Counted from the first letter of the stretch, positions 1-8,595 are shown. The stretch: DNA of 11,754 nucleotides from an uncultured Roseburia sp. (GCA_947057405.1 CAMSEJ010000038.1:1-11754); one strand, 5' to 3'. Program-made: numbers and translations. Notes: generated by a model not told the origin, from the letters alone.

Positions 1-30
1 CTCTTTCCCTACACGACGCTCTTCCGATCT
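1..30. other. Illumina TruSeq read-1 adapter remnant (artefact)
   Basis: These 30 bases match the 3' 30 bases of the TruSeq universal/read-1 adapter, ending in GCTCTTCCGATCT. They are not biological. They look like unremoved read-through adapter at a contig end. Native sequence begins at about position 31, and the gene running off this edge is cut artificially. Confidence 0.98.
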
Positions 31-187
31 AAATGTCCAGAATATAGATATCATAGGCGTTCTGCGACGCCAACAGCGACGCGCCGTCCGCGTACCAATC
101 CGCATTCAGATGAAACTCCCGGTCAATCACGTTTCTGATAGACTGTCCCGTCCATTCCTCGTCGTCACAAACTGCTATTTTCAACAT
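31..187 (-). CDS. Partial LytTR-type response regulator, receiver domain start
   Basis: An ATG at 187-185 begins a frame of 52 native codons that runs into the left adapter. The product starts MLKIAVCDDEEW and reaches YDIYILDI. This is the beginning of a CheY-like receiver domain, with an acidic pocket at D8, D9 and E10 and a likely phospho-acceptor at D51. The IAVCDDE opening and YDIYILDI strand are typical of AgrA/ComE/VirR-like regulators with a C-terminal LytTR DNA-binding domain, but that domain lies beyond the contig, so the subfamily is inferred. GGAGG stands four bases before the ATG. The frame meets a TAG at 31-29 made by the adapter junction, so its apparent end is false. The gene lies 115 bases downstream of the tRNA deacylase on the same strand. 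Confidence 0.8.
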
Positions 188-302
188 AATTCCTCCAAAA
201 AAGCCGATACCAAAAACCGGGTTCCCCTTTTCCTGATATCGACTTTTTCATCCCTGAAACTAAAGTGTCTCTGTATTCAATTATCTGATTTTTGTCATGA
301 AA
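188..302 (-). other. Intergenic region before the truncated response regulator
   Basis: This 115-base gap separates the deacylase stop from the partial regulator start. It holds the regulator's GGAGG site at 192-196. A weak hairpin (CCGGT with ATCGG, one G-U pair, arms at 216-220 and 204-208 on the plus strand) is followed by six T on the minus strand. No convincing promoter was found by eye. Confidence 0.4.
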
Positions 303-788
303 TCATACCTGTCCCGTTTCTTCGTATCCTTTGCAGACATCCACCCACTCCAGATAACCCGAATACTGCTCCAGCTGCAAAATGGTAAGCTCAATCGCGC
401 TGTTCGAGCTCCCGCAGGCGGGAAACACTGTTTCAAACCGCTTCAAGGATTCGTCCAGGTACACCTTAACGCCGTCCTTTACCGCAAACGGACAGACGCC
501 GCCCACTGCATGACCCACCAGCTCCTCCACCTGATCCGGCGAAAGCATCTTTGCCTTTACGCCGAACTTCGCCTTATATTTGGGGTTATCAATCCGCGCA
601 TCTCCGGCAGCGACGACTAACACGGCCTGTCCGTCTGCCAGAAAGGAAAGCGTCTTTGCAATCCTTCTCGGCTCACAGCACAGCGCCTGTGCCGCCAGCT
701 CCACCGTAGCGCTTGATACGTCAAATTCCCGAATGCACTCTTCCATCCCGTATTCCTTAAAATACGCCTTTACGTTCTCAATTGACAT
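303..788 (-). CDS. YbaK/EbsC-family aminoacyl-tRNA deacylase
   Basis: The product is 161 aa, the normal length for stand-alone YbaK/EbsC/ProX proteins. These hydrolyse mischarged tRNA, classically Cys-tRNA(Pro) or Ala-tRNA(Pro), in the cytoplasm. Family features seen are an N-terminal helix with VKAYFKEYG, the lysine in AKTLSF (K45, equivalent to the conserved catalytic-site lysine of YbaK), the GGVCPF loop at 96-101, and the ACGSSNSAIEL segment near 124-134. The start is supported by AAGGAGG six bases upstream. The gene follows the aldose-epimerase gene after 23 bases on the same strand, so the two are probably one transcript. Which mischarged tRNA it edits cannot be told from sequence, so no symbol is given. 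It is a housekeeping gene and not obviously related to the defence genes. Confidence 0.9.
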   Translation of the reverse strand: MSIENVKAYFKEYGMEECIREFDVSSATVELAAQALCCEPRRIAKTLSFLADGQAVLVVAAGDARIDNPKYKAKFGVKAKMLSPDQVEELVGHAVGGVCPFAVKDGVKVYLDESLKRFETVFPACGSSNSAIELTILQLEQYSGYLEWVDVCKGYEETGQV

Positions 789-811
789 TTCCTGCCTCCT
801 TACGCGCCTCT

Positions 812-1627
812 TTACCTGCCTGCCTCACACGGCTCAAACGAAAACCGGTAATCCCTTGTTTCTTTCGCTCCCAGAAACTGAACATATTTTTTCTCAAGCA
901 GGTTGGTATTGGGCACCTGGGCAAGCGTCCCGGCGTTCCACGGCTCAATGCAGAGAAACGGCGCATCTTTTTTCACCGGTGTCCAGAACGCCACCGACTC
1001 ATAATCCGGGAAATCAAACTTCACGCCTTTTCCCGTTTCCCGGTGAACCAGCTTTACAGTACGGTGATTCAGGTTCTCATACAACAGCGCATCGTTATCG
1101 AACATCGGATAATTCAGGTGCAAATCCGGTATCCCGCCGTCTTCAAAATGCAGCATATAATCCGTAAATTCCTCTCCCTCTTCCATCGGACAGAAAAATG
1201 CCGGATGCCCGCCAATCAAAAACGGCATCTCGTCCGTGCCCTGGTTTGCCACCCCGTAGGTCACCGTAAGCGCGGGCCCGACTAACCGGAATGTGACCGT
1301 AAACGTAAATGCATACGGGTACACCTCTTTTGTTGCTTCGTTTGCAGCCAGCTTTAAGACAACAAAATCCTCCCCCTGCTCTGCCGTTTCAAACTCATAA
1401 TCCCTTGCAAACCCATGCCGCGGAAGCTTGTATTCCTTCCCGTGAATCGTCACCGTATCCGGCACAGGCCCGACATACGGAAACAGCACCGGAGAGGTCT
1501 TTGCCCAGTAGGCCGGGTCCCGCTGCCATAAATATTCTCTGCCGTCCGCCGTCCGATAAGACAAAAGCTCTGCTCCGAGCGTTTTGCAGGCTGCGGATGC
1601 ATACTCGTTTTGAATTGTAAGGTTCAT
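812..1627 (-). CDS. Aldose 1-epimerase family protein (LacX-like)
   Basis: The product is 271 aa, close to full length for the LacX-like branch of the galactose-mutarotase superfamily. These are soluble beta-sandwich enzymes that interconvert alpha and beta anomers of aldoses or sugar phosphates. Expected active-site elements are in place: His71 in LPRHGFAR, His141 in GGHPAF, and Glu228 in CIEPWN, the likely catalytic base. The N-terminus (MNLTIQNEYASA) and the FPYVGP segment near 49-54 also fit the family. The purine-rich AGGGGG lies eight bases before the ATG. A candidate promoter sits in the 67-base gap after jetC, and the deacylase gene follows 23 bases downstream. The sugar substrate is not predictable, and nothing links it to the Wadjet system beyond position. 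Confidence 0.92.
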   Translation of the reverse strand: MNLTIQNEYASAACKTLGAELLSYRTADGREYLWQRDPAYWAKTSPVLFPYVGPVPDTVTIHGKEYKLPRHGFARDYEFETAEQGEDFVVLKLAANEATKEVYPYAFTFTVTFRLVGPALTVTYGVANQGTDEMPFLIGGHPAFFCPMEEGEEFTDYMLHFEDGGIPDLHLNYPMFDNDALLYENLNHRTVKLVHRETGKGVKFDFPDYESVAFWTPVKKDAPFLCIEPWNAGTLAQVPNTNLLEKKYVQFLGAKETRDYRFSFEPCEAGR

Positions 1628-1655
1628 GCTCCCTACCCCCTGTTTGTTTTTTTCT

Positions 1656-1683
1656 ATTGTACCATATCTTTGCCGCCAGGCAA
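1656..1683 (-). promoter_or_regulatory. Candidate sigma-70-type promoter for the epimerase-deacylase pair
   Basis: On the minus strand, TTGCCT (1683-1678) is followed after 16 bases by TACAAT (1661-1656), which is preceded by TG one base away (TGGTACAAT, an extended -10). Predicted initiation is near 1649, giving a leader of about 22 bases. The -10 matches 5 of 6 and the -35 matches 4 of 6 consensus bases. No terminator is visible between the jetC stop and this element, so read-through from the Wadjet operon is also possible. Confidence 0.5.
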
Positions 1684-1694
1684 CTCCCGTTTTG

Positions 1695-4600
1695 TTAAAA
1701 TATCAGCTCCTGCTGCGAAAGCACCTCAATCTGCGCCGGCAAAATCTCCTCCGTACCGCTCCCTCTCGTATGCTCCGCCTTTAAATACTGCAGATCGCTG
1801 CGCAGGCCCGCGGCAATCAGCGTCAGCACATAAATATTGTCAAAGCAGTTATAAATCGCTTCCCCGCCCAGCCCCGACAGGCAGATAAGCTGCGTATTCG
1901 TCTTATCCGCCATATCCATCATAGGCGTCAGCAGATGCGCCGCATTCGTCTGGGCAAACGGATTGTCCATCAAAAGCACCTTGCCCTCGTTGCGGTCCGC
2001 AAACAGATCCGTCTCGTCCCGGCGCATATAATAAAGCAGCGCCGATAAAATCACAAACGCCGACAAAAACCCTTCCCCGCCGGAGTTTTTCGCCACGTCC
2101 GCCCAGGTAATCGGGTATTCCCGCTGCGCCTCAATTTTATACAGCTTAATCTGCACGTTCCCGATGCCCACCACCGCATCGTAAAGCCCCTTTGTCGTCA
2201 CCTTCGTGCCCAGATACTCCTGGAGGTTCTGGTTTTCCTCCAGCAGGGCGATGCCCCTGGCCGTAATGCCGTCCATATAATCCTTTAGGCGCAGTTCATA
2301 AAAACTCTCGTTTTTGGCCCAGTCCGGCAGTTCCACCCGCAGCATTTTAATCGGGCGGCTGCGCACCGTAATCGTAGAATTGTGATCGATCTTACCCAAA
2401 TTCGCATGTACGTCCTTCAAATAATCGCCGATCAGTTCCACAATCCTGGCATTTTCTTTTTCCACCAGAGAAATATCCACCATCAGCTTTTCCATCAGGC
2501 TCTGATACGAAGAAAGCGTCGTATCCAGCTGCCAGATCGCCTTTTGGGCATCTCCCGCAAGCTGCAGCACGGACTCCAGCGGCTTCTGGTAAAAATCCTC
2601 CGCAAACGCCTCCTGCCTTAACATCCGGTTGACAGCGCGTTCCAGCTGTGCACGCGCACTCCGCCGCCGTTCTAAGCCGGCATGGTAATCCCGGACCAGA
2701 ATGCCTTTTTGCTTTACCAGCTCCGCTCCCGTCATAGCCGAAAAATCCAGTTCCCAGTTTACCTCCCCGGTACATACAAAATCCTCGTACTCCGCCAGCG
2801 CCGCCAGGCTGCTCTCATATGACTGCAGCATTTTTTCCATCCGCGCCGCTTCCTGCTCAGCCTCTTTTTTTTGGTACAAAAGCGTGCGCATCGCATCGGA
2901 AAAATCAATCGTGCGGATATCCGCCGCCGCAATGGGCTCCTCCTGACCGCACCGCTTCTTTAATTCCGCATATTGATGTTCCCGCTTCTGCAAAAGCAGC
3001 GCATGGCGAATCTGCGCATCGTGGATTGCCGCGTCTTTTTTACGGATGTTCTGCTCCTGCTCTTTTAACAGCGTTTCCTGATGCCGCTCCTCGTTCCTGT
3101 CATAGCCGACGCTTTGCCATTCCTCTTTTAAAATCCCGTATTTCTCACTGCACCGCAAAAGTTCCCCGCCGGCCTTTGTATAGCGCCGTTCCGCTTCCTT
3201 TAAGCGCCGTTCCAGTTCCGCCTGCTCGGCGCCAATCCCGCACGTAATCGCTTCATAACGGCTCTCCGCCGCCCGCGCCTGCTCCTGCGTATAAGTGCTC
3301 TTTAAAACCTGTCCGTTTTGCGCCGGTTCCGTTTCCTGTGCCTGCCAAACGCCGCCGTTTTCCTGCGCGGCGTGCGCATACTGCCCGAAATACGACTGCC
3401 GCGCCGTATGCGCCTCGATTTCGCGCAAAAGCTTTGTCCGGCTGTTGTTCGCCGTAATGAGCTTTCTCTCCAGCTTTCCGATCCGTTCCTTTTTCAGCTT
3501 CTGCCGGTTTAAAACCTGCTCCTTCTCCTGCCTGTTTTTTATAAGCAGGCGGCTGGTTTCCCGGTACGCCTCATAAGCGGCGCAAAGCCCGTCAAAATCC
3601 CGGATGCGTCGGTTTTGCTTAAAAATCTCCCCTTCCAGCCGCATTGCAAGGCTCTCGCTTTTCTTTAACAAATCCTCCGTTCCCGTCAATTCCTCCCGCA
3701 GCCGGATCAGTTCTTTCGCCGCCTGCGACAGTTCCGTTTCCTGCCGGGAAATCTCCTCTTTTACCCCCTCATAAGCGGCTTTCGTCACCTTCTGCTGCTT
3801 AAACTGCTCCTGCATCCCGATATATTCGGCGTACTCCCGTTTCCTGTGCTCCAGCGCCTTTTTTTTGCGTACAATAACGGACTCCTGTTCTAAAAGCATC
3901 TTTTTTAATTTTTCCTCATTTAACAGGTTCCGGTTAAACCAGACAAAAAAATTCAGCTCCGCAAACGAACGCACCGCCCCGGACGGCGCGCTTTTCTCCC
4001 GCGGCGCAAAAGAAGCTTCCCAGTCCGTCCCGCCGTCGTCAAACTCCATCTGCGAAAGCTGCTCCCGCAGAATAATCGGCACCGGAAACGACGTGTAAAC
4101 CGGCTTATCATAGCCTGCCAGACGGTTTAATTCCTGGGCGGATAAAATCAGCGAATACGGCAGAAACGGGTGGCTTTCTTTGGAATACCCGTTTTTCTTA
4201 AGCCAGTCCATGCCGTATACATAGCGGATGCCCGCTTCCGAAAGCATTGCCTCAAATTCCTCCGGCAGCTTTAGCACCTGCCCCTTTGCCATCTTCTGAT
4301 ACTCCCGCTCCTCCCCGGCAAGCTCCTGTTCGTTCTTTTGCCTGGCCAGATCCGCATCAAAAATCCTGCGCGAAAGGGCGTTGTATATCGTTTTTGTATC
4401 AAACAAATCTTCCGGTGAAAGCCCGATATATGAAAGGAGTACACGCCGCGCCTTTAACTCCGTTTCGTACTGCAAAAGCGTATGCTTCCTCTCCTCCTGC
4501 TTTGCTTCCAGGCGGATTTTTGCCGCCGCTTTATCTTCGATTGTCCGCTGCAGCGCCTTTATCTGTTCTTTGTGCCGCTGCGCGTCTTTTTTGGCGGCCG

Positions 4601-6191
4601 TCTTTTCCTGCGTCATCTGCTGTAACTGCTTTTCGTATTCCGCACGCCGGATCGCAAGCGTCCCGGCTTCGTATTCGCCCAGAATATTGCGGCCGAAGCG
4701 TTCCGCGTATTCCCGGTTAAACCCTTCCTCCACCGCGTCATACGACCTGATTTTTTCCTGCAGCGCCCCGGCCTGCCCCGAAAGCCTGCTCTCTTTGGCG
4801 CGCAGCTCCTCCAGGTGGGAATGCTCCGTATCCCGCTCCGCTTCCATCGCCGAAATTTCCCCGGCAAGCTTTGCTTCTTCCTGCCCGGCCTGCTTTGCCT
4901 GCCCTTCATAATACGAATACAAAGACGCTCCCAGACGCCTTCGCTCCGGCTCCAGATTTTCTTCTTTTTCCAGGAAAAGCGCCAGACGCTGCCGTTCCCG
5001 ATCGCGTTCTTTCCCGCACTCCAAAACGTCCTCCTGCAGCTTTGCGCAAAGCAGGATAAAAAGCCGCTTTTGCGCCGCGTCCCGCACGGACGCCAAATCG
5101 TCCCGTTCCATCCCAAGCATCTGCAAATTACTGCCGCTGAGCGATTCCTTATGCAGCGTGTTGTGAATCTCCTTCGACAGCTTTTCGTATTCCAGATAGG
5201 AAATCTGCCCGTCAAGCGCTTCGATACGGCGCGCCGCCTCCTCCGCGTCCTGCTGCCGAACAGAAAGCAGGCCCTTTAACCGCACGATAAAATCCGCAAT
5301 CCTGTTTTTGTGCATGCCTGCTTCCTCTTCCGCCTCCCGGCACAAAAGCGCGTCCTGCCGCACCCGCTCTGCCTCTTCCCGGAATGCCTCTATCGTATCG
5401 CGGCGTTTGATTTTGGATTCATTGTCCCGGTACTGGGCGGTGTACTTCTCCATAATGCCCTGAAATTCCTTCATGCGGTTTTTCTCTTTGTTCAGCTTAT
5501 GTTCCACCGCCTCCAGAAACCACTTTTCCACCAGCCCCTTCTCGTCCTTACAGTCCGCAAACAAATCCGACAGCCCCGATTCCTTTAAGTTGACCTTCTT
5601 AATAATCGTTTCCCATTCCTTATAGTAAATCCGGTACTCGGAAAGCTTTTCAAAATACTGCCTGGCCTGGGAGGGATTTTGCATATCATAATAAAAAAAC
5701 GGCACGTCCCGTTCCTTTTTCCATTCCTCAAACATCTGCTTACAGTCGGAAAAGCCCTTCAAAACCACCGCTTTTTTTGTCTGTTCCACCACCGGGAAAT
5801 GCTTAATATCCTGTAAACACTCCTGGCTGTATTCCGCAATAAAATGAACCGTTTCCAGTTCGTCTGCGCGCTCCTGCGACAATTCCTGGCTCTTTCGCAC
5901 CATCATCCCGGCCAGCACAAAGCCCGCTCCCCCATCTAACTTCCATTCCACCAAAATAAACGTCGGCTTATTGCCGGTAAAATACGACGCAAACGGCCGA
6001 TCCTTCGCGTTCTGATACCTTCTGTGCACAAACGGCGCCATCACCATCTGCACCAAAACGGATTTGCCGCCCCCGTTGCGCAGAGAAAGCAGCGTGCTTT
6101 TCCCGTTTAGGCGAAACGTTTCGTCGCTGACGCGGATTGCATTGTGGTTATAATTCAGATTAATCAGGCGAATCGCATTGATCTTACTCAT
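1695..6191 (-). CDS. jetC: JetC, MukB-like SMC ATPase of the Wadjet anti-plasmid system
   Basis: The product is 1498 aa, the size of MukB-type SMC proteins. In Wadjet, JetC is the ATP-driven DNA loop-extruding motor. An N-terminal head holds a P-loop LRNGGGKS (37-44) in which the usual first Gly is Leu. Long Glu/Lys/Arg/Gln-rich coiled coil follows from about 240 to 590. A globular hinge-like stretch lies at about 590-760, including SHPFLPYSLILSAQEL and SFPVPIILREQLSQ. The return coiled coil leads to a C-terminal head with signature SGGEG (1370-1374) and Walker B VLLMDNPF (D1409). The residue after that Asp is Asn1410, not the catalytic Glu typical of SMC/ABC ATPases, and no H-loop His is evident in QLICLSGLGG. 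The ATG overlaps the jetB stop as ATGA, with GGAGG seven bases upstream, so translation is probably coupled. The reading frame is intact throughout. Confidence 0.93.
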   Translation of the reverse strand: MSKINAIRLINLNYNHNAIRVSDETFRLNGKSTLLSLRNGGGKSVLVQMVMAPFVHRRYQNAKDRPFASYFTGNKPTFILVEWKLDGGAGFVLAGMMVRKSQELSQERADELETVHFIAEYSQECLQDIKHFPVVEQTKKAVVLKGFSDCKQMFEEWKKERDVPFFYYDMQNPSQARQYFEKLSEYRIYYKEWETIIKKVNLKESGLSDLFADCKDEKGLVEKWFLEAVEHKLNKEKNRMKEFQGIMEKYTAQYRDNESKIKRRDTIEAFREEAERVRQDALLCREAEEEAGMHKNRIADFIVRLKGLLSVRQQDAEEAARRIEALDGQISYLEYEKLSKEIHNTLHKESLSGSNLQMLGMERDDLASVRDAAQKRLFILLCAKLQEDVLECGKERDRERQRLALFLEKEENLEPERRRLGASLYSYYEGQAKQAGQEEAKLAGEISAMEAERDTEHSHLEELRAKESRLSGQAGALQEKIRSYDAVEEGFNREYAERFGRNILGEYEAGTLAIRRAEYEKQLQQMTQEKTAAKKDAQRHKEQIKALQRTIEDKAAAKIRLEAKQEERKHTLLQYETELKARRVLLSYIGLSPEDLFDTKTIYNALSRRIFDADLARQKNEQELAGEEREYQKMAKGQVLKLPEEFEAMLSEAGIRYVYGMDWLKKNGYSKESHPFLPYSLILSAQELNRLAGYDKPVYTSFPVPIILREQLSQMEFDDGGTDWEASFAPREKSAPSGAVRSFAELNFFVWFNRNLLNEEKLKKMLLEQESVIVRKKKALEHRKREYAEYIGMQEQFKQQKVTKAAYEGVKEEISRQETELSQAAKELIRLREELTGTEDLLKKSESLAMRLEGEIFKQNRRIRDFDGLCAAYEAYRETSRLLIKNRQEKEQVLNRQKLKKERIGKLERKLITANNSRTKLLREIEAHTARQSYFGQYAHAAQENGGVWQAQETEPAQNGQVLKSTYTQEQARAAESRYEAITCGIGAEQAELERRLKEAERRYTKAGGELLRCSEKYGILKEEWQSVGYDRNEERHQETLLKEQEQNIRKKDAAIHDAQIRHALLLQKREHQYAELKKRCGQEEPIAAADIRTIDFSDAMRTLLYQKKEAEQEAARMEKMLQSYESSLAALAEYEDFVCTGEVNWELDFSAMTGAELVKQKGILVRDYHAGLERRRSARAQLERAVNRMLRQEAFAEDFYQKPLESVLQLAGDAQKAIWQLDTTLSSYQSLMEKLMVDISLVEKENARIVELIGDYLKDVHANLGKIDHNSTITVRSRPIKMLRVELPDWAKNESFYELRLKDYMDGITARGIALLEENQNLQEYLGTKVTTKGLYDAVVGIGNVQIKLYKIEAQREYPITWADVAKNSGGEGFLSAFVILSALLYYMRRDETDLFADRNEGKVLLMDNPFAQTNAAHLLTPMMDMADKTNTQLICLSGLGGEAIYNCFDNIYVLTLIAAGLRSDLQYLKAEHTRGSGTEEILPAQIEVLSQQELIF

Positions 6192-6898
6192 TTTGGTCCC
6201 TCCAGTACGCGTTTGATTCGCTGGAACCGGTTCTGGTTTAACAGATTCCAGTCCATAAAATTATCCAGCTTCTTCGTCGTCTTTATCATCTCGTCCGCTT
6301 CCACATATTCCACCAGCCCCTGCTTTTGCAGAAAATGTAAAATATGGTACAAAAACCCCTCCTTCGTCGTCTTCGTCCGCGTCCCCTTCTCGTCGGACTT
6401 TAACGCTTCATACGCCTGCGCCATATCGGAAAACGCAATGCCCGCCCGCTCCTCTTCCTCTTCGCCGTACCGCTCGCAGCCCTCCTTTAACCGATCGGAA
6501 ATACAGTTTAACAGCTCCCCGGCGCGCATATAATCCCTGGTCTTGCAGGTGGCTCCCTGCCCGTCGTAAAACTCGGTCAAAAGCGTCAGAATTACAAACT
6601 GCGACAGGTAATAATCCCGGTCCGTCCCCGTCGATTTGCAGAGCGCCTGCTTTAACCCGGCTTTGGAAAACCCGAGAAACGTATTTTCTTCTTTTGGAAT
6701 CAGATAAATCACATTTCCGTACCGCTCAATGTCGCATTCCGCCAGTTCCCCCTGCGATTTGACCAGGTTCTGTATCTGCTCCTGCTGCGCATACGCGCGG
6801 TAAAGCGGCTCGCGATCCTCCTCGCTCAGTTCATGGTGCTTTAATAAATAATAAAAAATTTCCTGTCCCAAACGGATCTCTTCCATTTCATATGCCAT
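6188..6898 (-). CDS. jetB: JetB, MukE-like winged-helix subunit of Wadjet (DUF6063-like)
   Basis: The product is 236 aa, acidic and mainly helical, with no membrane segment. It begins MAYEMEEIRLGQEIFYYLL. By position between jetA and jetC, and by size, it is the MukE-like (KITE) subunit that binds the kleisin and contacts DNA in the JetABC motor. The middle stretch (AGLKQALCKSTGTDRDYYLSQFVILTLLTEFYDG) and C-terminal part (TTKEGFLYHILHFLQKQGLVEY) look like the helical and winged-helix elements expected of tandem-WHD proteins. Assignment to the DUF6063-type subunit of type III Wadjet is from memory of the family. GGAGG sits eight bases before the ATG. The jetA stop lies three bases upstream and the jetC start overlaps this stop by four bases, giving a tightly coupled A-B-C unit. 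Confidence 0.85.
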   Translation of the reverse strand: MAYEMEEIRLGQEIFYYLLKHHELSEEDREPLYRAYAQQEQIQNLVKSQGELAECDIERYGNVIYLIPKEENTFLGFSKAGLKQALCKSTGTDRDYYLSQFVILTLLTEFYDGQGATCKTRDYMRAGELLNCISDRLKEGCERYGEEEEERAGIAFSDMAQAYEALKSDEKGTRTKTTKEGFLYHILHFLQKQGLVEYVEADEMIKTTKKLDNFMDWNLLNQNRFQRIKRVLEGPK

Positions 6899-6901
6899 CT
6901 G

Positions 6902-8515
6902 TCAGTCCTCCCGCCGGATCCGAAGCCTTACGTTCGAGCACAGGATCCGCTTCCTTACGCCTTCCTCATCGTATTCAAATGCAACGGCCTGCCCGTCCGG
7001 TTCCCGGCAAACCGAAACCGCCGAAAGCCCAAGCCCCATTGCCTCGTCCAAAGACAAAAGCATCTCATTGAGCACAAAACCGCCGAACCCTTCGCTGATA
7101 TATTCCCGCCGCTCTTTTTTCAGCTTCCGCAAATCCACATCCCCGTTCCGAATCAGTTCCACCATAATTTCCTTAAAAATCTGCACGTCCGGAATCAGAA
7201 TGCCGCTGTCCTCCGGGCTTGCCGAAAGCATGTCCGCGATTTCGGCAAGCGTCACCCCGCCGCCCTCTGCCTCTGACGCCTTCTGCAAAAGAAAGCCCAG
7301 GCTCTTTTCGTATTTGGCCAGCTTTTCCTGCTGCCTTCGCTCCTGTTCCCGCATCCACGCCTCGTCGCCAAACTCCAGACGCCCTTCCTCCTCTTTTTCC
7401 GCCTTCCTGCGCAGAGGGCGCTGCAGCTCCATTGATTTATTCAGATTATAGACCTTACCGGGATCCCCTATAAACAGCGGCCTTAAAAACGCGTCCAGCC
7501 GTCCCAGCGCCTCCGGCGCATCCAGTATTTTTTCATACAGCTCGTTCCGGATGGAAAACCGGCGGATATAAGACATCTGCGACAACAGCTCCAGTTCATG
7601 CGTATACAGCGATTTTAAATCAAAATGGCTGCTTAAGATTTTCTGGTGCTCGTCAATCGTGCGGTTTAAATACTGTTCAATCACGCCCAGGTTTTTCAGC
7701 TTTTCCTCTTCCTTCGGTTCCAGCTTTCCCACGTTTAAATCCATCTCTTCCAGTTCCGCCGCGCGTTTTTTCACCAGAGCGCGGTAATCCAGAAACTTCT
7801 GCTTCGTATCGCTGATTGTCGCCAGGTTTCCTTCCAGAACCGCTTCGTACTCCGCCACCGAATAACTGAGCGCATTCCGCCGGATTTTGCCCATGGCCTC
7901 TTTGATTTTCTGCAGCTGGATCCGCAGCAGGTTAAACACGTTTTTGATATCGTCCACCGCTTTATCGTAGCTTTGCTTTTCCAGGTGCATCCGAAAAATC
8001 ATCTCATGGACGCTAAAGCGCATATTGTCCTCAATTTCCATCGTAGACAAAATCAGGTTATAGCCGTCCTCCGTCAGATAATAAGACGTCCTGCGCACCT
8101 CCGAATCCACATAGACGATCCGGTTTGCCACATAACTGACATACATCGCCTCGTACGCGCCGCTTTCAAAATGAAACCCGTCAAAATACATCGCCTTCCC
8201 TTCGTTTGAAAGGATGACATTTAAAATGTAATCCCCTAACGCCCTGCACTCCGCATACCCCATCGGCTTTCCGAGATAACGCATATTCAGGCTGTCTAAA
8301 TACGCCCCGATATCGTCCGCGGTACAGTGTTCGTCTTTTAAAGACTGTTCCATCACATAGAGCAGTACGGCAAAAATCACATTGACCTGCTCGTCGATTT
8401 TGACAAACCCGTATTGCTTCCAGATTGATTTCTGGCTGCTGTTTACAAAAAGAAGGGCATAGCGGCCAACGTGTTTCATGCGCTTTGGGAACTGTTTTAA
8501 AAAATCGTACTGCAT
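6902..8515 (-). CDS. jetA: JetA, MukF-like kleisin of Wadjet (DUF5716-like)
   Basis: The product is 537 aa from the chosen start MQYDFLKQFPKRM. It resembles the JetA/DUF5716 family, the kleisin that bridges the two JetC heads and recruits JetB. Visible are an N-terminal helical/winged-helix part (FLKQFPKRMKHVGRYALL to about residue 165), a long helical, coiled-coil-prone middle (roughly 170-330), a charged linker rich in E/R/K near 390-425, and a C-terminal winged-helix-like part (VTLAEIADMLSASP to the end). The start at 8515 was chosen because AGGAGG lies six bases upstream. The same frame stays open upstream to 8644, but that would overlap jetD deeply and has no such site. It is 77 bases after the present jetD stop and three bases before jetB. 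Confidence 0.87.
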   Translation of the reverse strand: MQYDFLKQFPKRMKHVGRYALLFVNSSQKSIWKQYGFVKIDEQVNVIFAVLLYVMEQSLKDEHCTADDIGAYLDSLNMRYLGKPMGYAECRALGDYILNVILSNEGKAMYFDGFHFESGAYEAMYVSYVANRIVYVDSEVRRTSYYLTEDGYNLILSTMEIEDNMRFSVHEMIFRMHLEKQSYDKAVDDIKNVFNLLRIQLQKIKEAMGKIRRNALSYSVAEYEAVLEGNLATISDTKQKFLDYRALVKKRAAELEEMDLNVGKLEPKEEEKLKNLGVIEQYLNRTIDEHQKILSSHFDLKSLYTHELELLSQMSYIRRFSIRNELYEKILDAPEALGRLDAFLRPLFIGDPGKVYNLNKSMELQRPLRRKAEKEEEGRLEFGDEAWMREQERRQQEKLAKYEKSLGFLLQKASEAEGGGVTLAEIADMLSASPEDSGILIPDVQIFKEIMVELIRNGDVDLRKLKKERREYISEGFGGFVLNEMLLSLDEAMGLGLSAVSVCREPDGQAVAFEYDEEGVRKRILCSNVRLRIRRED

Positions 8516-8595
8516 GGGTTTCCTCCTGTATTTTGGTCGTCCTGTTTTATATCTTCCGCATTCAAAATCTCCTGCGGCACATACTTCCCCGCTTA
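8497..8595 (-). pseudogene. Apparent detached C-terminal tail of jetD beyond an in-frame stop
   Basis: Reading jetD past its TAA gives 31 further codons before TAA at 8499-8497, including KYVPQEILNAEDI and QDDQNTGGN. The composition is polar and helix-forming with no internal stop, as expected of a former C-terminus. From memory, DUF2220/JetD proteins often end with a segment of the type IPQE. The stretch fills the only unusually wide gap in the operon and overlaps the jetA start by 19 bases. It is not translated as the sequence stands unless the stop is read through or is an error. Confidence 0.6.
8522..8527 (-). promoter_or_regulatory. Strong Shine-Dalgarno site fixing the jetA start
   Basis: AGGAGG on the minus strand, six bases before the ATG at 8515. 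It decides between this start and the longer open frame reaching 8644. Confidence 0.85.

Noticed and set aside
197..220. Terminator-like hairpin with a T-run before the truncated regulator
   Set aside because: The stem is only five pairs with one G-U, and the T-run sits immediately before the ribosome site of the next gene.
2864..2872. Runs of eight A in jetC coding strand (also near 3859-3866) as phase-variation or frameshift sites
   Set aside because: They are short, encode ordinary Lys-Lys codons in coiled coil, and the frame is intact through both.
4613..5215. Long open frames inside jetC in other frames, on both strands
   Set aside because: Low-complexity Arg/Ser/Pro-rich or Cys-rich shadow translations of the coiled-coil gene, with no ribosome sites and no recognisable domain.
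8547..8561. Four-codon mini-ORF (ATG at 8561, AGGAG seven bases upstream) before jetA
   Set aside because: It is better explained as part of the former jetD tail; the match is short enough to be chance.
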